Source: Acidobacteriota bacterium (lineage in GTDB: Bacteria > Acidobacteriota > Terriglobia > Acidiferrales > UBA7541). Taken from it: a DNA stretch of 64,000 nucleotides. Made by a program: the position numbers and the translations under genes. The notes beneath the pieces were generated by a model that was given only the letters and a program-made list of their open reading frames with translations, made no database searches and was not told where the DNA came from. Positions within the stretch are counted from its first letter, which is position 1; each line of letters begins with the position of its first letter. Shown here one piece after another: positions 37,122 through 44,639 of the stretch. Location of the stretch: contig QHYK01000046.1 of NCBI GenBank assembly GCA_003224085.1, positions 17,958-81,957 of the forward strand, written 5' to 3'.

Positions 37122-38494
37122 TGGTAAGCGGCTTCGATCGGGAGATTGTACAGGAAAATAAATCGAAGCTCGATGTAAGGTCCGCTGAACGCAGGAGGCA
37201 GCGGTTCGAAGGGATTCGACGAACGGATCGCCGACACGGCCGCTCGGTCCAAAGGCTCTTTCCCCGAACTCATGACTCTCACGGGTTCGCCGCCCGGAAC
37301 GGAGCCATTCTTCATGATGCGGAATTGCAGAGCCACGCGGCCGCGATCACCAAGCATCGCCGATTCGGGCATGACCGCGTACCAATTGCGCCGCACCTCC
37401 GCCACCACGCGGCTCATGTAATCGCTGAAGTCCACACCCTCGGTTGGGGTCAGGATCTGGTAGCCATTTCCAAACGCACCGCCGGAACCTTGCGAGCTAT
37501 CTGCACCGCCGCTGAGTCCGCCGCCGGCTTTCGGCATGGGACCGCTGTACAGCCCGGACCGGCCGCCCGATGCATTGGGATTATTCTTGGCAGCGTCCCG
37601 GATAGTGTCCTGAAGTGAGCGGTTGAGCGAGGTCTTCGGCAGAATCAAACCATGTTGCGGCTGGGGAGCATCCGGCGCTTCCAGTTTCAGAGCGGGCTTG
37701 GGCGCATCCGTTCTTGGCGGAGGCGCGACCGGCTGGGGATCAGGGGCCGGAGTCTCGGCCTTTGGCACCGGCGCGCTGGGCAGGTCTTTCAAAGGCTTCT
37801 CTGGTTGGGGGGCGGGCGCCGGTGCGGGCTCCGGCGCAACGTCTCGCAGTACTCGCGGGTCCACGTGTACTCTCGGCGGAGGAGGCAAGGGGCGCGAGGG
37901 AGGCTTCGACAGCTCGAAAGCTCCAGGGGGGAGCAGCACCCTCAATTGATTGCGGGCCATCTCGATTTCCGCCTGCGTTGGGTCGTGCGGCGGATACCAT
38001 TTCGATTGCAGCAAAATCAGAGAAATCAATAGGATGTGAAAAACGACCGAGGACGCCCGAGTCACGATCTGCCACTTGGCGGTTTCTTCCTTCTTCTCCG
38101 GAATCGCCAGTTGAACTTCGCCGGTCAGGAAGATGTCGGGCTCAACCAGGTCCGCGGGCGGTGGGAGAGTCAGCGGCTCAATGACCTCAGGAGGGGCGGC
38201 GCCAGCGGGCACAGTGATGCGCTCGTCAAGTTCGGTCGGCTGGAGCGGCACGGAAAAGTCTTCCCGAACACCATAGGCTTCGTGGCTCACATCGCGTGGC
38301 ACGACTACACGCGCGGCAATGGACTCGAGCGGCAAATTCGATGGGATGGTGGATTCCCCGTTCAACGGAACAATGGGCAGCATCGCCGGCACGAGCGTGC
38401 GCTCATCCATGGTCGTGGGACGGCGCCGCTGGGTCGCCGAATCGGCTTTTGCCGGTGGACGAGCCCCCACCGGAACTAGGAAACGGGAGATCAT
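37118..38494 (-). CDS. TonB-like energy transducer with long cytoplasmic N-region
   Basis: A 458-residue protein. Residues 147-164 (SSVVFHILLISLILLQSK) are the single TM. A proline-rich periplasmic spacer (about 195-280) and a C-terminal TonB-type domain ('RVVAEVRRNWYAVMPESA', 'GRVALQFRIMKNGSVPG', 'DRAAVSAIRSSNPFEPLP') follow. The 146 residues before the TM are unusual: an R-x-x-V-P motif recurs at Arg 4, 32, 62 and 92. It would pass energy from an ExbB/ExbD complex to outer-membrane receptors; no exb genes are here. Its ATG overlaps the Gfo/Idh stop by four bases. Confidence 0.82.
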   Translation of the reverse strand: MISRFLVPVGARPPAKADSATQRRRPTTMDERTLVPAMLPIVPLNGESTIPSNLPLESIAARVVVPRDVSHEAYGVREDFSVPLQPTELDERITVPAGAAPPEVIEPLTLPPPADLVEPDIFLTGEVQLAIPEKKEETAKWQIVTRASSVVFHILLISLILLQSKWYPPHDPTQAEIEMARNQLRVLLPPGAFELSKPPSRPLPPPPRVHVDPRVLRDVAPEPAPAPAPQPEKPLKDLPSAPVPKAETPAPDPQPVAPPPRTDAPKPALKLEAPDAPQPQHGLILPKTSLNRSLQDTIRDAAKNNPNASGGRSGLYSGPMPKAGGGLSGGADSSQGSGGAFGNGYQILTPTEGVDFSDYMSRVVAEVRRNWYAVMPESAMLGDRGRVALQFRIMKNGSVPGGEPVRVMSSGKEPLDRAAVSAIRSSNPFEPLPPAFSGPYIELRFIFLYNLPIEAAYQ

Positions 38495-39492
38495 CTTGTC
38501 GTGTTTTCTCGCGCGGCAAATGCTGCTTCTGGTTGGACGCGCGCCGCGTGCTCCTGGATGCTTGCCATTACGCGGGAGGCCAGCGCCAGCGCCGCGCGTC
38601 CGGCGGCGCCGTTCGTCGGCGGCTCTTTGCGTGTGCGCACCGCGTCGACAAATGCCTCCAGCTCCGCGCGCAACGGTTCCACGGCAGGGGCATTCAGCTT
38701 TTCAAAGCCAAATTCCGGTTGTGGACCGGCTTTTTTTACGCCAATGCGCAGGGCGTCGCGCCGCGTATAGTCTAGCGAAATGTACTCATGCTGCTGGAAG
38801 AAACGCATTTTGCGCACGCGTTCGGTGGAAACCCGGCTCGCCGTGACATTGGCTACCGCCCCGCCTGCAAATTCCAGCCGCGCATGGGCAATGTCCACTT
38901 TGTCCGTCAACACAGGGATTCCTACTGCCTTTACTTCGGTGACGGGTTCCTTGACCAGCGCCAGCAGAATGTCGAGGTCGTGGATCATCAAGTCATAGAT
39001 TACGTCCACGTCGAGACTCCGTGGAGTAAACACACCCAATCGGTGAACTTCAAAAAACAGCGGGCGGTTGAGAATCGGTTCCACGGCTCGCACTGCAGGA
39101 TTGAAGCGCTCGGCATGGCCCACTTGCAGGATACGCTTGTTCTTCTTTGCCGATGAGAGGAGCGCGTCAGCCTCCGCCAAATCCATCGCCATGGGCTTCT
39201 CAACCAGGACGTCCAAGCCCATTTCCATCAGCCGGCAACCCACTTGCGCATGCACGACGGTCGGCACCGCAACACTTACAGCATCCGCGCGGCCCTGCAA
39301 ATCTTCAAGGTCTTGCAAAACCGGCGTATCAAACTCCGCTCGAACCGCGGCGGCGCGTTGCGGGTTCTTATCGTAGACGCCAACAAGGTCCACACCTTCC
39401 AGTTCGCGGTACACGCGCGCGTGATTGCGCCCAAATTCGCCGATACCTACGACGGCGACACGGATCCTCTTTGTTTCTGCCGCCGCGCTCAT
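38491..39492 (-). CDS. Gfo/Idh/MocA-family oxidoreductase
   Basis: A 333-residue NAD(P)-dependent sugar or aminosugar oxidoreductase. The Rossmann motif 'VAVVGIGEFGRNHARVY', the family 'VEKPMAMDLAEADALL' (EKP) and 'VGHAERFNPAV' are clear. Placement within fabZ-lpxA-lpxI points to a sugar step in lipid A or surface glycan synthesis, possibly UDP-sugar 3-dehydrogenation as by GnnA. That assignment is inference. Four-base overlaps join it to lpxI upstream and tonB downstream. Confidence 0.88.
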   Translation of the reverse strand: MSAAAETKRIRVAVVGIGEFGRNHARVYRELEGVDLVGVYDKNPQRAAAVRAEFDTPVLQDLEDLQGRADAVSVAVPTVVHAQVGCRLMEMGLDVLVEKPMAMDLAEADALLSSAKKNKRILQVGHAERFNPAVRAVEPILNRPLFFEVHRLGVFTPRSLDVDVIYDLMIHDLDILLALVKEPVTEVKAVGIPVLTDKVDIAHARLEFAGGAVANVTASRVSTERVRKMRFFQQHEYISLDYTRRDALRIGVKKAGPQPEFGFEKLNAPAVEPLRAELEAFVDAVRTRKEPPTNGAAGRAALALASRVMASIQEHAARVQPEAAFAARENTTR

Positions 39493-40367
39493 TCCTTGTT
39501 GATTCCCCTGGTGACGCCTTTTGGTTCCGCAACTACGGCAGGAGGAAACGCCTGAATCGCAATTCCCGCGGCATTGGCCAACTCGATCAGCTTTGCTCTG
39601 TCGAAAAACAGCGTTCGTCCCGCATCCACGGCCAGGGCGGTGGCCCCGGCGCCTCTCATCAGTTCGACGGTGGCCAATCCAATCACAGGTACATCGAAGC
39701 GCATATCTTGCTGCGGCTTGCTCACTTTTACGACCACGAGCGGCTTGCCCGAGGCAATTCGCGCGGCCCGCGCGATGACTTCATCAGTGCCTTCCATGGC
39801 TTCGACAGCCACGCACGCACAGTCAGAGATAACCACGGTTTGCCCAATGTCCATCCCCGCGATTTGCTGCGCAAGGCTGTGGCCGTACGCGATATCTTCG
39901 GCTTCATGCTCATTTGGGGCGCGTCGCGTAAGCACACCAACATCCGGCAACAACGGCTTTAAGAAAAGTGTCGAATCCACCAGCCGGATGCCTTCTTCTT
40001 CGAGCACGCGAGCCACGGCACCTATCAGGGCGTCCGTATTTTTTCGGGGAAGCGAAAACAGCAGCTTCGCCAGTTTCCAGTCCGGCCGGATGGCACTGAA
40101 AATCCTGTTGTGCTTCACTTGCCCAGCCATCACCGCCTGCGTTACGCCCTCCTGGTGCATCAAGTCAATGGTCTTGCTCAACTCGCCCAGGCTTACCCAG
40201 TTCACGCGTTTAGCGGCTTTCTCAAGTTCGGGCGAAGCTTCTTCTTTTAGCGCGATGACCGCCATTTCAATCCCTTGGCTGCGCGCCCCTTCCAACACGA
40301 GAAACGGGAATCGCCCATTTCCGGCGATGAGCCCCCAACCTGTCGTGTTGGCGTTCGTTTCCGGCAT
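39489..40367 (-). CDS. lpxI: UDP-2,3-diacylglucosamine diphosphatase, LpxI type
   Basis: A 292-residue protein of the LpxI (DUF1009) family, which hydrolyses UDP-diacylglucosamine to lipid X. Signs are the start 'GLIAGNGRFPFLVLEGARSQG', 'MAGQVKHNRIFSAIRPDWK', 'LPDVGVLTRRAPNEHE', 'CVAVEAMEGTDEVI' and 'MRFDVPVIGLATVELM'. It replaces LpxH in many non-enterobacterial Gram-negatives. It sits 16 bases after lpxA and overlaps the Gfo/Idh gene. Confidence 0.94.
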   Translation of the reverse strand: MPETNANTTGWGLIAGNGRFPFLVLEGARSQGIEMAVIALKEEASPELEKAAKRVNWVSLGELSKTIDLMHQEGVTQAVMAGQVKHNRIFSAIRPDWKLAKLLFSLPRKNTDALIGAVARVLEEEGIRLVDSTLFLKPLLPDVGVLTRRAPNEHEAEDIAYGHSLAQQIAGMDIGQTVVISDCACVAVEAMEGTDEVIARAARIASGKPLVVVKVSKPQQDMRFDVPVIGLATVELMRGAGATALAVDAGRTLFFDRAKLIELANAAGIAIQAFPPAVVAEPKGVTRGINKE

Positions 40368-40383
40368 GAAATGAGCAGCCCGC

Positions 40384-41169
40384 CTACTTCACGATGCCGC
40401 GCTCGGCAGTTTCAATAAACTGAATCAATTCCTGCACGTCCGCCGAATCGCCCAGTGTCTTTTTCATCTCTGCCAAAGCCTGCGAGGTGTTCAACTTCGA
40501 CCGTATCAGCAGCCGGTAGGCGCGCTTAAGCGTCTGCAGGCGCTCGGGCGAGAATCCTTTACGCTCCAGGCCGATCGTGTTGATGCCAAAACTTCTAGTC
40601 TCGCGCTCGGTAACGATTTTCGAGAACGGCGGGACGTCTTGCGTAATCACTGTTGATGCACCGATGTAAGCGTAGCGCCCGATGCGGCAAAACTGGTGCA
40701 CCGGGCAAAACGCGCCGATGGTCACATAATCTTCAATGGTCACGTGCCCTGCCAGCGTGGCTCCGTTCACCAAGAGCGTATGGCTGCCAACCTGGCAATC
40801 GTGCCCAACATGGGAATACGCGAGAAATAAGTTATCGTCCCCCAAACAAGTCTTGCCGCCGCCCTTTTGCGTGCCGCGGTTCACGGTTACGTATTCGCGA
40901 AAAATATTTCCTTCGCCGGCAATCAGCTCGACGCGCTGGCCTCGAAACGTGTAGTCCTGCGGGTCACCGCCAATCACGCAAAAAGCATGAAAGACACTGT
41001 TCTTGCCGAATCGCGATGGTCCCTCGACCACCGCATGGGCGCGCACCACGCAGCCTTCGCCGAGCTCTACGTTTTCGCCCACCACCGCGTACGCGCCAAC
41101 CCGAACACCTTTCCCTAGCTTTGCGCTCTCCGCTACCGTCGCTTGCGGATGAATTTCCGGCTTGGTCAT
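40384..41169 (-). CDS. lpxA: UDP-N-acetylglucosamine O-acyltransferase
   Basis: A 261-residue left-handed beta-helix acyltransferase for the first lipid A step. Hexapeptide repeats run from 'HPQATVAESAKLGKGVRVGAYAVV' onwards. 'EYVTVNRGTQKGGGKTCLGDDNLFLAYSHVGHDCQVG' contains the catalytic His region, and the C-terminal helices read 'KRAYRLLIRSKLNTSQALAEM'. It overlaps fabZ by four bases. No lpxD gene is seen immediately upstream. Confidence 0.96.
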   Translation of the reverse strand: MTKPEIHPQATVAESAKLGKGVRVGAYAVVGENVELGEGCVVRAHAVVEGPSRFGKNSVFHAFCVIGGDPQDYTFRGQRVELIAGEGNIFREYVTVNRGTQKGGGKTCLGDDNLFLAYSHVGHDCQVGSHTLLVNGATLAGHVTIEDYVTIGAFCPVHQFCRIGRYAYIGASTVITQDVPPFSKIVTERETRSFGINTIGLERKGFSPERLQTLKRAYRLLIRSKLNTSQALAEMKKTLGDSADVQELIQFIETAERGIVK

Positions 41170-41633
41170 TTTGCGGATTTTTCCGCCTGCGCGGCCGATG
41201 GCCGGTCAATCATCTTGCACATCAACGTCGCCTCGGCGGCAAGCTGCCCGTTGACTGTCGCTCTCCCCGCCAGCTTGCAGAAGTCGCCGCGCCAGTTAAG
41301 CACCTTCATTTCGACACGCAATTGATCTCCCGGGACGACCGGCCGGCGAAACCGCGCGCCATCCACGGCCGCAAAATAAAGTAGTTTCTTCTCGCGGTCG
41401 GGAACTTCTTGCAACAGAAGTAGCCCCCCGGTCTGCGCCATGGACTCGATAATCAGTACGCCAGGCATGACTGGTGCGCCCGGAAAGTGTCCCTGGAAGT
41501 ATGTTTCGTTAATCGTTACGTTTTTCACGCCCACGATGCTCTTCAAGCGCTCCATTTCTACGACGGCATCGACAAACAGAAACGGGTAGCGGTGCGGCAG
41601 AATCTTTTGTATTTCTACGACGTCCATGATCAT
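41166..41633 (-). CDS. fabZ: 3-hydroxyacyl-ACP dehydratase FabZ
   Basis: A 155-residue hot-dog dehydratase in fatty acid synthesis. Family motifs are 'ILPHRYPFLFVD' (catalytic His) and 'GHFPGAPVMPGVLIIESMAQ' (catalytic Glu). GGAG lies seven bases before ATG at 41633, which is preferred over the upstream open frame. It competes with LpxA for 3-hydroxyacyl-ACP, and its coupling to lpxA is common. It leads the run fabZ-lpxA-lpxI-Gfo/Idh-tonB. Confidence 0.96.
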   Translation of the reverse strand: MIMDVVEIQKILPHRYPFLFVDAVVEMERLKSIVGVKNVTINETYFQGHFPGAPVMPGVLIIESMAQTGGLLLLQEVPDREKKLLYFAAVDGARFRRPVVPGDQLRVEMKVLNWRGDFCKLAGRATVNGQLAAEATLMCKMIDRPSAAQAEKSAK

Positions 41634-41844
41634 TCGCGGTCTCCGCAGCCGCACACCCGCTCGGCGGCGCCTGGCACCTTCCCGGGAAAACTCCAATTAT
41701 AAGCGAACCGCAGCCTCCGCGATACGCGCTCTTCCCGTGAGGCAACCTCACCGCTTTGGCGGCGCTGTATGTCGGCTCTCCCTTCGGGCCATTTCTGGAG
41801 CGAAAGTTGCCCTGCCTTCCAAGCGCTGCTAGCATGTCGGCGCC

Positions 41845-43002
41845 ATGGCGGACTCCTCCTTGCCCTTGGAATTGCTTAGCGCTCTGAGGCCACGCCTGCC
41901 GGAAATGCTCCGCGTCTTACGGCGCTTCGTGACCAGCGAATCGCCCAGCCTGGAAAAGGCTGCTGCGGACCGTTGTTGCGGCGTCATCAGAAGAGAGTGG
42001 CGGACGCGTGGCGCGCGCGCCAGCCGCATTCCCCAAAAACACCGCGGGGACCATTTGCGCATGACTTACGGTGAGAATCTGTCTCAGCTCTCCGGTCAGA
42101 TTCTCGTGCTCGGCCATTACGATACGGTCTATCGAACAGGTACTTTGGCGAAAATGCCCTTCCGCGTCTCCGGCGGCAGAGCCTACGGCCCCGGGATCTT
42201 CGACATGAAGGCAGGCATTGTTCAGGCGCTTTTTGCGCTCGAGGCGGTCCAAAATGCCAAGCTCCGTTTGCGAAAGAAGCTGGTCTTCCTCTGGACCTCT
42301 GACGAGGAAATCGGCAGCCAATCTTCGCGCAAACTGATCGAAACCGAGGCGCGCCGCAGCGATGCGGTTTTCGTCCTTGAGCCTTCTTTCGGCCCGCGCG
42401 GCCTCCTAAAAACAGCGCGCAAAGGTGTTGGTCAAGCTGAATTGTCGGTGCATGGCCGCGCTTCTCACGCCGGCCTCGCCCCGGAGGAAGGCATCAACGC
42501 CGTCCACGAACTGGCTGCGCAAGTCACCCGATTCGAAAAATGGAACGACCCTCGCCGTGGAGTAAGTATCAACGCCGACGTAATCGAGGGCGGTTCCCGC
42601 ACCAATGTGATTGCGGAACAGGCTCGTGCCCTTCTCGACCTGCGAGCCCTCCGGCTTTCCGATGTGCGGCGCATCGAGAGGCAACTGCACGCGCTGCGCC
42701 CCATCCTCAAAGGCGCACAACTGAAAATCACCGGTGGCTTCGACCGCCCTCCGCTCGAACACAAGATGTGCGCCGTGCTGTTCAGGCGCGCGAAGTTTCT
42801 GGCAAAGCAAATGAATCTTGCGCTTGGCGAATGTACCGTCGGCGGCGGTTCCGACGGAAACTTCACAGGCGCGCTTGGCATTCCCACGCTGGACGGGCTG
42901 GGCGCCGTCGGCGATGGCGCGCACTCAGACCACGAATACATCTTTATAAACAGCATGCCCGCCCGCGCCGCGCTTCTTGCTGCACTCCTGGCCAGCAGCT
43001 AG
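41845..43002 (+). CDS. M20-family carboxypeptidase (CPG2-like)
   Basis: A 385-residue cytoplasmic-type zinc peptidase without a signal peptide. M20 motifs: 'LVLGHYDTVYRTGTL' (His, Asp), 'GPGIFDMKAGIVQALFAL' (bridging Asp), 'LWTSDEEIGSQSSR' (Glu pair) and 'GHARASHAG'-like 'VHGRASHAGLAPEEGINAV' in the dimerisation lid; the last ligand is likely in 'GDGAHSDHEYIF'. The pattern is closest to glutamate carboxypeptidases such as CPG2; substrate unknown. It is divergent from fabZ. Confidence 0.88.
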   Translation: MADSSLPLELLSALRPRLPEMLRVLRRFVTSESPSLEKAAADRCCGVIRREWRTRGARASRIPQKHRGDHLRMTYGENLSQLSGQILVLGHYDTVYRTGTLAKMPFRVSGGRAYGPGIFDMKAGIVQALFALEAVQNAKLRLRKKLVFLWTSDEEIGSQSSRKLIETEARRSDAVFVLEPSFGPRGLLKTARKGVGQAELSVHGRASHAGLAPEEGINAVHELAAQVTRFEKWNDPRRGVSINADVIEGGSRTNVIAEQARALLDLRALRLSDVRRIERQLHALRPILKGAQLKITGGFDRPPLEHKMCAVLFRRAKFLAKQMNLALGECTVGGGSDGNFTGALGIPTLDGLGAVGDGAHSDHEYIFINSMPARAALLAALLASS

Positions 43003-43064
43003 GACAAACCAAGGTTTGAACGGAGCTCGAATTGAAGATTTGGATCTGGTCTTGGAAACACCCA

Positions 43065-44531
43065 TCAGTGTGCGTAGTTCTTCCGCAGGTACGCCGCCGT
43101 TGATTCCATCAAATCGTTGTAATCCCTGTGCAGCACTTCCCGCAGCGCCTGCTCGGTGGCCATGCCTGCACTAATGCGGTCCAGGATTCGCTCAATATCT
43201 CCCATTCCATCGGTTTGAATGATGTATTCCACATTGGCGAGGGCCCACGCATATGCATAGTGCGCCGTCTCGCGATCAAAGCGCGTCCAGCCGCCTTCCA
43301 GTTGGCCTAGCGAGATAGAAAGCTTTTTGTCGTAAACCTGCACCAGTACAGCGGCGTTTTCTTCGCTCCGAGACCCTTCCATCCATTGCGCCAGCCCTTC
43401 GTGAACCCAGGTCGGCACGCGGCCCGTGCAACTACCCTTCAATCCCATGCAAGCACTTTGCGTTTTTTGAGCGATGAAGCTGTGCGTCAGCTCGTGTTTC
43501 AGCGAGCGCGACAGTTCTGCATTAACCGACGTTAGGCCCTGCACCGGCACCCGGATACGGCCGTCGTACAGTGCACCCGCCCAAGCGGGCGCCCTCGTAA
43601 TATCCATAAACGCTTGTTCGGTGTACAGGACCACCCCGATCGCTTCCGGCGGCGTATAGTTCAGCTCGGATTCAATCGCGGAAAAGTGCATTTCCAGGGC
43701 GCGCAGCACGTCGTGCGCCAGTGCCGGCTCGGCAGAGCCGTTATATTTCAACTTGAAGTGGCTGCTTTCGTTTTCCTTGTAGCTTTCTTCTTCCTTCTTG
43801 TCGCGTAACGCGGCTTCCAGCGCTGCCTGCAATTCTTTCTCAGGATGCAGTGCCAAAGCGCGCTTCCATTCGGCAACCGCCTGATCGAGCTTGTTCAAGC
43901 CGTAGTAAGCCCAGCCTGCGAGCTTCGCCACGTCCGGCTCCTCCGGCTCAAGGCGCTTAGCCCGCTCCAAATAATCCAAAGATTGTTTGTATTCATTTCG
44001 CCGCAGGTAAATGTAAGCCACGTTCATGAGTAGCGCCGGCTCATCCGGGGCGTAAGTGACCGCGGTGCGCTCGTCGGAAAGCGCGTGCTCTAGGTCGCCA
44101 CGCGACAATTCGAACATGGAGGCCGCATGATGTCCCACGGCGGCATTGAAGGTCGCCTCCGCATTACCCGACCGCGCCTTACTCTCCAGTTTTCCTATGT
44201 ACTGGCGGTCGATGGAACCGCCGTGGACCGCCGCCTGCTCTATTCCTTCGATTCCTCCGCGTGAAGGTCGCATGTCGGGGGGAGTGATGGTCAGATTTGC
44301 CGTAGCGTCTCCCGGCGGTCCCGAAGCGGCAACGAATCCGCCTTTTTCGATGTGATCCACGATGGATTTCGGCAGGCTGAGCTCACCTGCAGAGGTCATG
44401 TACTTGACCTTATCTCCCTCTTCGACAGGGTTCAGTGCGGAAATGCGGCGGCCATTTTTGAGCACAATCGTATCCGCCGGCGCCTGCGCGCTTAGCAAAA
44501 GCAGCGCCGCACCACAGAGAAGAAACCGCAT
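43065..44531 (-). CDS. Exported TPR protein with MA-type zinc peptidase domain
   Basis: A 488-residue protein. A signal peptide (MRFLLCGAALLLLSAQAPA) precedes a short 'TIVLKNGRRISA' beta unit, TPR repeats (about residues 110-240: 'EPALLMNVAYIYLRRNEYKQSLDYLERAKRLEP'-type) and a peptidase domain with HELTH at 346-350 and 'PTWVHEGLAQWMEG', the second-ligand motif of peptidase MA-like enzymes. It should be a periplasmic zinc protease or a scaffold. ATG at 44531 starts the signal peptide; neither it nor the earlier ATG at 44558 has a good ribosome site. It is divergent from the M1-like gene. Confidence 0.82.
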   Translation of the reverse strand: MRFLLCGAALLLLSAQAPADTIVLKNGRRISALNPVEEGDKVKYMTSAGELSLPKSIVDHIEKGGFVAASGPPGDATANLTITPPDMRPSRGGIEGIEQAAVHGGSIDRQYIGKLESKARSGNAEATFNAAVGHHAASMFELSRGDLEHALSDERTAVTYAPDEPALLMNVAYIYLRRNEYKQSLDYLERAKRLEPEEPDVAKLAGWAYYGLNKLDQAVAEWKRALALHPEKELQAALEAALRDKKEEESYKENESSHFKLKYNGSAEPALAHDVLRALEMHFSAIESELNYTPPEAIGVVLYTEQAFMDITRAPAWAGALYDGRIRVPVQGLTSVNAELSRSLKHELTHSFIAQKTQSACMGLKGSCTGRVPTWVHEGLAQWMEGSRSEENAAVLVQVYDKKLSISLGQLEGGWTRFDRETAHYAYAWALANVEYIIQTDGMGDIERILDRISAGMATEQALREVLHRDYNDLMESTAAYLRKNYAH

Positions 44532-44639
44532 TCTGCAAGGAACGCCCGTTAGAACCATATCCTTTCTATTTTAATTCTTCGTGGCTTCTCCGGCGGCTCC
44601 GCCTTGTCCCCTCATGCCGAATCTGACTACACTGCTGGT

